The notes below the pieces were generated by a model, which saw only the letters and a list, made by a program, of their open reading frames with translations, made no database searches and had not been told where the DNA came from. This document shows, in pieces, positions 5,406 through 12,331 of a DNA stretch of 16,688 nt; within the stretch, counting starts at the first letter, position 1, and each line of letters starts with the position of its first letter. Origin of the DNA: JBFLVU01 sp037444825. Lineage in GTDB: Bacteria > Acidobacteriota > UBA4820 > DSQY01. Position numbers and translations under genes: made by a program. The stretch spans positions 1-16,688 of the forward strand of contig JBBILR010000040.1 in assembly GCA_037444825.1 (NCBI GenBank), in the 5' to 3' direction.

Positions 5406-6160
5406 CGGATCACCTCCCCCTCGAAGACGGGGCCCTCCTCGCAGACCCGCTCGTAGCCCCGCCTGCCGTTCCGCTCCACGGCCACCACGCACCCGAGGCA
5501 GACCCCGTACCCGCAACCCATGCGGGCCTCCAGGCTGAGGTAGGAGGGGACCTTGCCCGTGCAGAGGGCCTGCACGGCCTTCAGCATGCCCTCCGGACCG
5601 CAGGCGTAGACGGAGGAGAACTCCGCGAGGCGCCGGGCCAAGGGTGCGGTGACGAGGCCCCGCTCCCCCAGGGAGCCGTCCTCGGTGCAGAGGACGGGGG
5701 CCACCCCGGCCTCCTGCAGTTCCTCCAGGGCCAGCACGTCGCAGGCGGTGCGGGCCCCCTGGAAGAAGACGAGGTGGTGTCCGCGCTCCTGGAGCCTCCG
5801 GGCCAGGTACACCAGGGGAGGCACCCCCACCCCTCCCCCCACCAGGGCCGCCGTGCCGGCTGGCGGGTCGGGGAAGGGCCTCCCCAGGGGACCCAGCGCC
5901 CACAGGGACTCCCCCGCTTCCAGGGCCCGGAGCCTTCGGGTCCCCTCCCCCACCTCCTTGACGAGAAAGCGGAGGAGGCCGCGGGCCGGGTCCTCCCCCA
6001 GGATGGAAAGGGGCCGGTTCAGCAGGGGGTCGGCCCCCCAGTCCCCCCGAACCATGTAGAACTGGCCGGGGCTCGACGGCGCCACCTCCCCCGAGACCGT
6101 CAGCGTGGCGTAGGGCCCCGCCACGAGGTTTTCGAGCACCCGGTACCGGCGCAGCGCCAT
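5396..6160 (-). CDS. pyrK: Dihydroorotate dehydrogenase B, electron transfer subunit
   Basis: Carries FAD and a [2Fe-2S] cluster and transfers electrons from PyrD to NAD+. It has 254 residues, the usual length. The ferredoxin-reductase-like domain shows the FAD motif RPLSI (49-53), GPLGRPFP, the nucleotide-binding GGGVGVPPL (108-116) and YACGPEGML. The C-terminal cluster domain has Cys216, Cys221, Cys224 and Cys240 in the PyrK pattern C-x4-C-x2-C-x(15)-C. ATG 6160 follows GGAGGG on the minus strand. It is the first gene of pyrK-pyrD-pyrF. pyrK before pyrD is the common order for type 1B pairs. A TATACT box lies 17 nt upstream of the ATG, a possible promoter with a very short leader. No PyrR-type attenuator is apparent in the 144-bp gap. 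Confidence 0.95.
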   Translation of the reverse strand: MALRRYRVLENLVAGPYATLTVSGEVAPSSPGQFYMVRGDWGADPLLNRPLSILGEDPARGLLRFLVKEVGEGTRRLRALEAGESLWALGPLGRPFPDPPAGTAALVGGGVGVPPLVYLARRLQERGHHLVFFQGARTACDVLALEELQEAGVAPVLCTEDGSLGERGLVTAPLARRLAEFSSVYACGPEGMLKAVQALCTGKVPSYLSLEARMGCGYGVCLGCVVAVERNGRRGYERVCEEGPVFEGEVIRWT

Positions 6161-6177
6161 GGTCCCTCCGCCTTGCC

Positions 6178-6183
6178 AGTATA
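6178..6183 (-). promoter_or_regulatory. Possible -10 box of the pyrKDF operon
   Basis: On the minus strand TATACT stands out in GC-rich surroundings, 17 nt before the pyrK ATG. A convincing -35 hexamer at 16-18 nt spacing was not found. Transcription would start near 6171 with a leader of about 10 nt, just including the Shine-Dalgarno. Confidence 0.3.
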
Positions 6184-6231
6184 CCCGAGGAACCGGGGGG
6201 AGCGGGCCGGGCCGGCGGCACCGAGGCCGAA

Positions 6232-6260
6232 GAGCTTTTCCGCTCCGCCCCGGAGAGCTC
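6232..6260. repeat. Nested inverted repeat between HD-GYP and pyrK genes
   Basis: GAGCT (6232-6236) pairs with AGCTC (6256-6260), and inside it CTCCG-CCC-CGGAG (6243-6255) is a perfect hairpin. It lies downstream of the HD-GYP stop and upstream of pyrK on the same strand. In minus-strand RNA it is not followed by a T-run, so an intrinsic terminator is not supported. It may still slow transcription or mark the operon boundary. Confidence 0.3.
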
Positions 6261-6304
6261 CCTGGGTCTTCCCCCCCACGGGCGCATTCCCGAGGCAGGG
6301 CGTC

Positions 6305-8086
6305 CTAGGCCGGTTGCTTCTGGGAGGCGGGCTGGAAGAAGGGGGCGAAGAGGCCCCGCTGGAAGGCCCGGTTGAAGGCCGCCACCACCGCGGGGTCGTA
6401 GACGCTGACCTGCAGGTCGTTGATGCGGGCCGCCGCCTGGGCGGGGGTCATGGCCTTCTGGTAGGGCCGGTTGGTGGTCATGGCGTCGAAGGCGTCGGCG
6501 ACGCCGATGATGCGGGCCAGGAGGGGGATGGCCTCCCCTTTGAGGCCGTCGGGGTACCCCCCGCCGGCCCACTTCTCGTGGTGGTGCCGGATGCCGGGGA
6601 TGATCTCCCGCATCTGGGGGATGGAGCCCAGGATCTGGGCTCCCTTGGGCGGGTGGGTCTTCATGACCTCGAACTCCTCCGCCGTGAGCGCGCCGGGCTT
6701 CCGCAGGATCCGGTCCTCGATGCCGATCTTTCCCACGTCGTGGAGGAGGGAGGAGATTTCCATGGTCCGGAGGGACCGCTCGTCGAGACCGTACTCCCGC
6801 CCGACGATCATGGAGTAGGCGGAGACCCGCTCCGAGTGGCCGCGGGTGTAAGGGTCCTTGGCGTCCAGCGCGTTGGCGATGGCGCGGATGGAATCCATGA
6901 AGAGCTGCTGGGTCTCCTGGGCCGCCGCCTCCACCCGTTCGATGTACTCCTGGATCTCGTCGGCCATGGCGTTGAAGGCCCGCCCGAGATCGCCGATTTC
7001 CGTGAGGCTCCGCACGTCGGCCCGGCGCTGGAAGTTTCCCCGGGCCAGCTCGCGGCTCACCTCGGCCAGCGTGGAGATGGGGCGGGTGATGAGCCGGGCG
7101 AGGTAGAGCCCCACGGCGAGGGCGCCGACGATGGAGAGGGCCACCCACCAGGTGGACTGGGCTTTGAGCCGGTTGATGGGGGCGTAGTAGTTCTCCCGGT
7201 CCACCTCGGAGAAGAGGAGCCAGCCGTAGCGGGAGACGGGGGCGCACGTCACCAGGAAGGTCCTTCGCTTTCCCTCCACCGTCTTGGTGACGTTGAAGTT
7301 CACGGGGCTCGTGGGAAGAACGCCCGACCCCAGGATCCGCTGGACCACGGGGTCCTCCGAGAGGTCCCGGTTCACGAAGGAGGCGCCCCGGCGGGAGTCG
7401 AAGATGAGCCGGCCCTGGGAGTCGGTGACGAAGAGGGTGAAGTCCCGGCTGTAGATCTGGAGGCTCTCCTGGACCCCCTGCAGCAGAAAGACCCCCGTGA
7501 GCGCCGCCACCGACCGTCCCCCCGCGGAAACGGGCACCGTCAGCGCCACCGCCGGCTCGGGAAGGCCCTTGAGCGCTTCCAGCTTGAGGTAGAAGACCTC
7601 CGAAGACCCCCGGCGCCCCTCCCGGAGGGCCGCTTCGCTCAGCGGGGCCACGAAGGCGGCCAGCTGGGCCTCCTCGCCGGCCTGGAGGCCCCGCCAGGGG
7701 GCGGTGAACCGCCCCCCCTCCCCGTCCTGGTACACGAGGAGGAGGACGTCGTCGGCGAGGAAGCGCGAAAGGACGTTCCGCTGGAGGAGGTCCTCGTAGC
7801 GGGCCTTCACGTCGGCGTCGTTGGCGTAGACCTCGAAGACCGCCTTGAGGTGGTCCAGCCGGTCCCGGAGGTCGTCCATGAGCGTTTCCAGGTGGGCGGC
7901 GGCGGGGACCGCGGTCTTGAGCTGGCGCTCCCGGAGGGACTCCTCGATGGTGTCGCGGGAGACGGAAATGGTCTTGTAGGAGTAGGAGACCAGCGGCACC
8001 ACCACCAAAAGGAGCAATAAGACGGAGAGGATCCAGAAGATCCCGATGGTCCTTCGGCTCTCTTCGGAGGATTTTCCTTCGGCCAC
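6305..8086 (-). CDS. Membrane HD-GYP protein with periplasmic sensor and HAMP
   Basis: A 593-residue inner-membrane signalling protein, probably a c-di-GMP phosphodiesterase. In order: membrane helix about 14-35 (IFWILSVLLLLLVVVPLVSY), an extracytoplasmic region about 36-310 that looks like a Cache-type sensor, membrane helix about 311-331, HAMP about 332-385 (LITRPISTLAEVSREL), a short helical linker, then HD-GYP about 395-575. The output domain shows KDPYTRGHSERVS, LLHDVGKIGI with the HD pair at 449-450, HHHEKWAGGGYPDG with GYP at 510-512, and VADAFDAMTTNRPY, so it looks catalytically complete. GTG 8086 is chosen because AGGAAGGAG (8093-8101) lies 6 nt upstream; ATGs at 8107 and 8140 lack an SD. 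The ligand is unknown. It is divergent from dxs, and pyrK follows on the same strand 144 nt downstream. Confidence 0.88.
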   Translation of the reverse strand: MAEGKSSEESRRTIGIFWILSVLLLLLVVVPLVSYSYKTISVSRDTIEESLRERQLKTAVPAAAHLETLMDDLRDRLDHLKAVFEVYANDADVKARYEDLLQRNVLSRFLADDVLLLVYQDGEGGRFTAPWRGLQAGEEAQLAAFVAPLSEAALREGRRGSSEVFYLKLEALKGLPEPAVALTVPVSAGGRSVAALTGVFLLQGVQESLQIYSRDFTLFVTDSQGRLIFDSRRGASFVNRDLSEDPVVQRILGSGVLPTSPVNFNVTKTVEGKRRTFLVTCAPVSRYGWLLFSEVDRENYYAPINRLKAQSTWWVALSIVGALAVGLYLARLITRPISTLAEVSRELARGNFQRRADVRSLTEIGDLGRAFNAMADEIQEYIERVEAAAQETQQLFMDSIRAIANALDAKDPYTRGHSERVSAYSMIVGREYGLDERSLRTMEISSLLHDVGKIGIEDRILRKPGALTAEEFEVMKTHPPKGAQILGSIPQMREIIPGIRHHHEKWAGGGYPDGLKGEAIPLLARIIGVADAFDAMTTNRPYQKAMTPAQAAARINDLQVSVYDPAVVAAFNRAFQRGLFAPFFQPASQKQPA

Positions 8087-8173
8087 GGCCCGCTCCTTCC
8101 TAGGCATTGTACAACCACTCGAGGGGGCATTTTCATGCATGGAAGGCGTTCCAGGGAGAGGCCGGGGCGCCGG

Positions 8174-8202
8174 TTGACAGGCGGCGCGTTCGGCCTTCTA
8201 AT
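8174..8202 (+). promoter_or_regulatory. Sigma-70-like promoter of dxs
   Basis: TTGACA (8174-8179, perfect -35), 17-nt spacer, TCTAAT (8197-8202, five of six -10 bases). The predicted start near 8209 leaves a leader of about 33 nt before GTG 8243. The promoter lies downstream of the upstream in-frame ATG 8135, which supports the GTG as the real dxs start. It sits in the 156-bp divergent gap shared with the HD-GYP gene. Confidence 0.65.
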
Positions 8203-8242
8203 CGTTTCCGCCGCCGGCGGGGGGGGAGCCGGGGGAGGCGAG

Positions 8243-10165
8243 GTGGACGTGGAGAAGTACCCGCTCCTCAAGACCATCGAGAGCCCCGCCGACCTGCGCC
8301 GCCTCCCGGAGGCCGACCTGCCCCGCCTCTGCGCCGAGCTGCGGGCCTACCTTCTGGAGGTGGTCTCCGGCATCGGCGGCCATCTCTCCTCCAGCCTGGG
8401 CGTGGTGGAGCTCACCGTGGCCCTCCACTACGTCCTGGACACCCCCCACGACCTCCTGGTCTGGGACGTGGGCCACCAGGCCTACATCCACAAGATCCTC
8501 ACCGGGAGGCGCGAGGCCCTGAAGACCATCCGGCGCAAGGGAGGGATCTCGGGCTTCTTGAAGCGGGAGGAGAGCCCCTACGACGCGTACGGCGCCGGCC
8601 ACGCCAGCACGGCCCTCTCGGCGGCCCTGGGCATGGCCGCCGGGCGGGACCTGAAGCGGGAGAGGCGCCGGGTGGCGGCGGTCTTCGGCGACGGGGCGCT
8701 CACCGGCGGACTCTGCTACGAGGCGCTGAACAACGCCGGCGGAGGCTCCCGGCGGCCCCTCCTGGCCATCCTCAACGACAACCAGATGTCCATCTCCCCC
8801 AACGTGGGGGCCATCTCCCGTTACCTCAACAACTTCACCCAGACCCCCCTCTACCAGACCTTCCGGCGGCGGGTGCGGGAGGGCCTGGAGCGGATCCCCC
8901 GGTACGGCAAGCCCATGACCTTCCTCGCCCGCCGGCTGGAGGAGGGGGCCCGCGGCATCCTCACCCCCGGCGCCCTCTTCGAGGCCCTGGGCTTCGACTA
9001 CTTCGGCCCCGTGGACGGCCACGACGTCCTCGGCCTCGTGAGGACGCTGCGAAACCTGCGGGATCTCGACCACCCGGTCCTCCTCCACGTCCTCACCGTC
9101 AAGGGAAAGGGGTACGCCCCCGCGGAGGCCTCCCCGGAGGGCTACCACGGCGTGAAACCCTTCTGCCCCGAGGAGGGGATCCAGCCCTCGCCGCCGGGCC
9201 AGCCGGCCTTCCAGGACGCCTTCGGGCAGGTCCTCCTGCAGGCCGGCCGCCGCGACCCCCGGGTGGTGGGCATCACCGCCGCCATGCCCACGGGGACGGG
9301 GATCGTCCCCTTCGCCGAGGCCTTCCCCGAACGGTTCTTCGACGTGGGCATCGCCGAGGAGCACGCCGTGGTCTTCGCGTCGGGGCTCTGCACCCAGGGT
9401 CTGAGGCCCGTCTGCGCCATTTACTCGACCTTTCTCCAGCGGGCCTACGACCCGGTGGTCCACGACGCGGCCCTCCAGCACCTCCCGGTGGTCTTCTGCC
9501 TGGACCGGGCGGGCCTGGCGGGGGAGGACGGCCCCACCCACCACGGCACCTTCGACCTCTGCTACCTCCGCCACGTCCCCGGCCTCACCCTGGCCGCCCC
9601 CCGCGACGGCAACGCCCTCCGCGACCTCCTGGCCGCCGCCCTCCAGCACGAGGGGGGTCCCTTCGTCCTCCGCTACCCCAAGGCCTCCGCCCTTCCCTTC
9701 GACCGCGACGGCGAACCCCGCCCGGTCCCCGTGGGGAGCTGGGAGGTTCTCCGCCCCGGTTCCCACGTCCTCCTCCTGGCGGTGGGGCCCCTGGTCTACG
9801 AGGCCCTCCAGGCCGCCGAGGCCCTCTCCCGAGACGGCGTGGAGGCGGAGGTGGTGGACGCCCGCTTCGTCAAGCCGCTGGACGAAGCCTACCTCCGGAG
9901 CCGCCTCCCGGGGGCCCCGCTGGCCGTCACGGTGGAGGAGGGGGCCGTCCACGGCGGCTTCGGCAGCGCCGTCCTCGAATGGAAGGAAGGGGCCGGCATC
10001 GCCACCCCCGTCGTGTTGATGGGCATCCCCGACCGCTTCGTCCCCCACGGCCCCCGCCTGGAGCTCCTGCGCGAGCTGGGGCTAGACGCCCAGGGGATCG
10101 AGGGGACCGTCCGGCGGGCCCTTTCCGCCACCCACGTCAAGGCGCGGTCCGGCAGGAAGCGGTGA
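8243..10165 (+). CDS. dxs: 1-deoxy-D-xylulose-5-phosphate synthase
   Basis: Condenses pyruvate and glyceraldehyde 3-phosphate, with thiamine diphosphate, into DXP. This is the first step of the MEP isoprenoid pathway and also feeds thiamine and pyridoxal synthesis. The 640-residue length is typical. Seen are GIGGHLSSSLG with His47, the ThDP site GDGALTGG (149-156) and NDNQMSIS (178-185), GHDVLGLV, AEEHAV with catalytic Glu372, and DRAGLAGEDGPTHHG (421-435). The C-terminal transketolase-like domain is complete. GTG 8243 is preferred because GGGGGAGG lies just upstream, the N-terminus MDVEKYPLLKTIESPADL then matches the family, and the promoter at 8174-8202 would exclude the longer ATG 8135 form. 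No other MEP gene is in the window. pepA follows 141 nt downstream behind its own possible promoter. Confidence 0.97.
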   Translation: MDVEKYPLLKTIESPADLRRLPEADLPRLCAELRAYLLEVVSGIGGHLSSSLGVVELTVALHYVLDTPHDLLVWDVGHQAYIHKILTGRREALKTIRRKGGISGFLKREESPYDAYGAGHASTALSAALGMAAGRDLKRERRRVAAVFGDGALTGGLCYEALNNAGGGSRRPLLAILNDNQMSISPNVGAISRYLNNFTQTPLYQTFRRRVREGLERIPRYGKPMTFLARRLEEGARGILTPGALFEALGFDYFGPVDGHDVLGLVRTLRNLRDLDHPVLLHVLTVKGKGYAPAEASPEGYHGVKPFCPEEGIQPSPPGQPAFQDAFGQVLLQAGRRDPRVVGITAAMPTGTGIVPFAEAFPERFFDVGIAEEHAVVFASGLCTQGLRPVCAIYSTFLQRAYDPVVHDAALQHLPVVFCLDRAGLAGEDGPTHHGTFDLCYLRHVPGLTLAAPRDGNALRDLLAAALQHEGGPFVLRYPKASALPFDRDGEPRPVPVGSWEVLRPGSHVLLLAVGPLVYEALQAAEALSRDGVEAEVVDARFVKPLDEAYLRSRLPGAPLAVTVEEGAVHGGFGSAVLEWKEGAGIATPVVLMGIPDRFVPHGPRLELLRELGLDAQGIEGTVRRALSATHVKARSGRKR

Positions 10166-10178
10166 GGCCCCCCTGCCC

Positions 10179-10207
10179 TTGGCCCGGAGCCGGCGGCGTG
10201 GTAGGAT
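10179..10207 (+). promoter_or_regulatory. Possible promoter of the pepA operon
   Basis: TTGGCC (10179-10184), 17-nt spacer, TAGGAT (10202-10207): four of six consensus bases in each box. The spacing is ideal but the boxes are weak, and in GC-rich DNA this could arise by chance. The start would fall near 10214, within the first leader hairpin. Confidence 0.35.
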
Positions 10208-10210
10208 GAA

Positions 10211-10271
10211 GTCCGCCACAAGCGGACCGCCGATGGAAGAGCGCATCCGCCGCGGGGAACCGCGCCCGCGG
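10211..10271 (+). promoter_or_regulatory. Two consecutive hairpins in the pepA leader
   Basis: Hairpin 1 has perfect 6-bp arms GTCCGC (10211-10216) and GCGGAC (10222-10227) around CACAA. Hairpin 2 has perfect 7-bp arms CCGCGGG (10250-10256) and CCCGCGG (10265-10271) around 8 nt. Neither is followed by a T-run, so they are not intrinsic terminators for dxs. They could be operators or structure in a leader of about 90 nt before the pepA Shine-Dalgarno. No known riboswitch was recognised. Confidence 0.35.
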
Positions 10272-10306
10272 GGCCGAGGTGCCGGGGAAGGGGGCAAGGA
10301 GGAACC

Positions 10307-11791
10307 ATGCGCGTGACCTTCGAAAAGCAAGCACCGGCCACCTTCGAGGGCGATGCCCTCGCCCTGGGGGTCTTCGACGACCTCGACTTCCGCGGCTTTC
10401 CCGCCGCCAAGGCCCTGGCGGAGGCCGCCGGTGCCCTGAAGTTCAAGGGCGGCGAGGGGGAGGCCTTCTTCGCCTTCGACCGGGGCGGGCGCCCCCCCAA
10501 GCACCTGCTCGTGGTGGGCCTCGGGAAGCGGGAGGCGTACGGCCCCGCCGCCTTACGCTCCGCGGCGGTCCTGGCCGTGCGGCGCCTCCGCGACCGGAGG
10601 GTGCGGAGCGCCGGTTTGGTCTTCCCCGAGGAGGGGGGCCGCCTGAAAGACCCGGTCCTCTTCGCCCGAACCGTGTCGGAGGGCCTGCTTCTCGGGAACG
10701 CCCTCTTCACGGAGTTCCTGTCGGAGAAGGACCGCCACCCCGCCCTCCTGGAGCGGGCGGTGGTCTGCGTGAAACAGAAGAAGGCCGGCTTTGCGGATGG
10801 CCTCCGGACCGGTTCCGCCGTGGCCGAGGGGGTGCTCCTGGCCCGGCGCCTGGTGACCCTCCCCGCCAATGTGCTCACCCCCGCCCGGATGGCGGAGGAG
10901 GCCCGCCGCGTGGCCGAGGCCGGGGGGTTCTCCCTGAAGGTTTTCGACCGCAAGGCCTGCGAGAAGATGGGCATGGGGGCCTACCTGGCCGTGGCCCGGG
11001 GCTCCCGCAACGAGCCCCGCTTTGTGCACCTCTCCTACCGGCCGAAGGGGGCCAAGACCGTGCTGGGCCTCGTCGGCAAGGGCCTCACCTTCGATTCGGG
11101 GGGGCTCTCGCTGAAGCCCGCCGAGGGGATGGGTGCCATGAAGAGCGACATGGCCGGCGCCGCCGCCGTGCTGGGCGCCCTGCAGACCCTGGCCGTGCTG
11201 AAGCCAAGGGTGGCCGTGGAGGCGGTGATGGCCCTCTGCGAGAACATGCCGGACGGGGACGCCTACCGGCCGGGGGACATCCTCACCAGCCTCAGCGGAA
11301 AGACCATCGAGGTCCTCAACACCGACGCCGAGGGGCGGCTCACCCTCGCCGACGCGCTGACCTACGTCCAGCGCCAGAAGGTGGACGCCGTGGTGGACCT
11401 GGCCACCCTCACGGGGGCCTGCGTGGTGGCCCTGGGTCCCGATTTCTCCGGCGCCATGGGCAACGACCAGGCCCTCCTGGACGAGGTGCGGGCCGCCGCC
11501 AAGGACTCGGGGGACGAGGTCTGGCCCCTTCCCCTCCCCAAGGCCTACGAGAAGTTCATCAAGAGCAAGGTGGCGGACGTGGCCAACATCTCCCGCGTCC
11601 GGTGGGGGGGCGCCCTCACCGCCGGGCTCTTCCTCCAGAAGTTCGTGGAGGAGAAGACCCCCTGGGTCCACCTGGACATCGCCGGCCCGGCCCTCCGCGA
11701 CGAGGACGGCGCCGACGCCAACGCGGCGGAGGGCTCCGGCGTGGGCGTCCGGACGCTGGTGAACCTGCTCCTCGGCCGTTCGGCGCAGTAG
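10307..11791 (+). CDS. pepA: Leucyl (cytosol) aminopeptidase, M17 family
   Basis: A dinuclear-metal aminopeptidase that removes N-terminal residues from peptides in the cytosol; some homologues also bind DNA. It has 494 residues, normal for the family. The variable N-terminal domain is about 1-165 and the catalytic domain about 166-490. The family signature NTDAEGRL is at 338-345. With an offset of -12 from E. coli PepA, all metal ligands and catalytic residues are present: Lys258, Asp263, Asp281, Asp340 and Glu342 for metals, Lys270 and Arg344 for catalysis (VGKGLTFDSGGLSLKP, MKSDMAG). ATG 10307 follows AAGGAGG (10296-10302). It leads a tight cluster with the moaB-like and glycosyltransferase genes. 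The SD of the next gene overlaps its TAG stop, suggesting coupling. Confidence 0.96.
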   Translation: MRVTFEKQAPATFEGDALALGVFDDLDFRGFPAAKALAEAAGALKFKGGEGEAFFAFDRGGRPPKHLLVVGLGKREAYGPAALRSAAVLAVRRLRDRRVRSAGLVFPEEGGRLKDPVLFARTVSEGLLLGNALFTEFLSEKDRHPALLERAVVCVKQKKAGFADGLRTGSAVAEGVLLARRLVTLPANVLTPARMAEEARRVAEAGGFSLKVFDRKACEKMGMGAYLAVARGSRNEPRFVHLSYRPKGAKTVLGLVGKGLTFDSGGLSLKPAEGMGAMKSDMAGAAAVLGALQTLAVLKPRVAVEAVMALCENMPDGDAYRPGDILTSLSGKTIEVLNTDAEGRLTLADALTYVQRQKVDAVVDLATLTGACVVALGPDFSGAMGNDQALLDEVRAAAKDSGDEVWPLPLPKAYEKFIKSKVADVANISRVRWGGALTAGLFLQKFVEEKTPWVHLDIAGPALRDEDGADANAAEGSGVGVRTLVNLLLGRSAQ

Positions 11792-11800
11792 GAGCCGGCC

Positions 11801-12328
11801 TTGTCCCACCAAGAGCACCGGCACGGCGCCCCAAGGCGCCTCGCCTTCGCCGTCCTCACCGCCAGCGACAGCCGGGCCCCTGCCTCCGACGGGACGGGGT
11901 CGGCCCTTCGGGAGGCCCTGGTGGCGGCGGGCCACGAGGTGGTGCGGTACGCCCTCGTCCCCGACGAGGCGGCCCTCCTTGCCCAGACCGTGGAGGCCTG
12001 GCTCCAGGACCCCGCCGTCCAGGTCATCCTGGTGAACGGCGGCACCGGCGTTTCCCCGCGGGACGTGACGCCGGAGGCCCTCCGGCCCCTCCTGGAAAGG
12101 GACCTGCCCGGCTTCGGGGAGCTCTTCCGGCGCCTCTCCTTCCAGGAAATCGGCCCGGCGGCCTTTCTCTCCCGGGCCTTCGGCGGCGTCGCCCGGGGGG
12201 GGAAGCTCCTCTTCGCCCTGCCCGGCTCCACCGCGGGGGCGCTTTTGGCCCTCAAGGCGCTGATCCTCCCGGAGGCGGGCCACCTGTGGGTGACGATCCA
12301 CCCCGAGGACCGGCACCCGGAGGCCTGA
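11801..12328 (+). CDS. moaB: MoaB/Mog-family molybdopterin-binding protein
   Basis: A 175-residue protein of the MoaB/Mog family, whose active members adenylylate molybdopterin before metal insertion in molybdenum-cofactor synthesis. Seen are FAVLTASDSR (16-25), the molybdopterin-binding NGGTGVSPRDVTPEAL (79-94), LPGFGELFRRLSFQEIG (102-118), FLSRAFGGVARGG and ALPGST (139-144). The size is that of a single-domain MoaB; it is not fused to MoeA. No start codon other than TTG 11801 fits. AGGAG (11790-11794), overlapping the pepA stop, lies 6 nt upstream. The first 12 residues are His-rich and polar (MSHQEHRHGAPR), which is not a family feature. No other cofactor gene or molybdoenzyme is nearby, so its place between pepA and a glycosyltransferase does not explain its job. 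MoaB versus Mog is not decided by sequence alone. Confidence 0.88.
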   Translation: MSHQEHRHGAPRRLAFAVLTASDSRAPASDGTGSALREALVAAGHEVVRYALVPDEAALLAQTVEAWLQDPAVQVILVNGGTGVSPRDVTPEALRPLLERDLPGFGELFRRLSFQEIGPAAFLSRAFGGVARGGKLLFALPGSTAGALLALKALILPEAGHLWVTIHPEDRHPEA

Positions 12329-12331
12329 GCG

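Noticed and set aside
4461..7247. A 928-codon minus-strand frame that would make a large fusion ending in PyrD
   Set aside because: Only the last 314 residues are PyrD. The upstream part is a Gly/Pro/Arg-rich shadow of pyrK and the HD-GYP gene, and pyrD has its own ribosome-binding site at TTG 5405.
5774..8020. Plus-strand frame of 748 codons opposite pyrK and the HD-GYP gene
   Set aside because: Low-complexity antisense translation; the minus-strand genes are complete and have recognised domains.
8135..8242. Longer dxs start at ATG 8135
   Set aside because: The added 36 residues do not match the family, have no ribosome-binding site, and would start upstream of the near-consensus promoter at 8174-8202.
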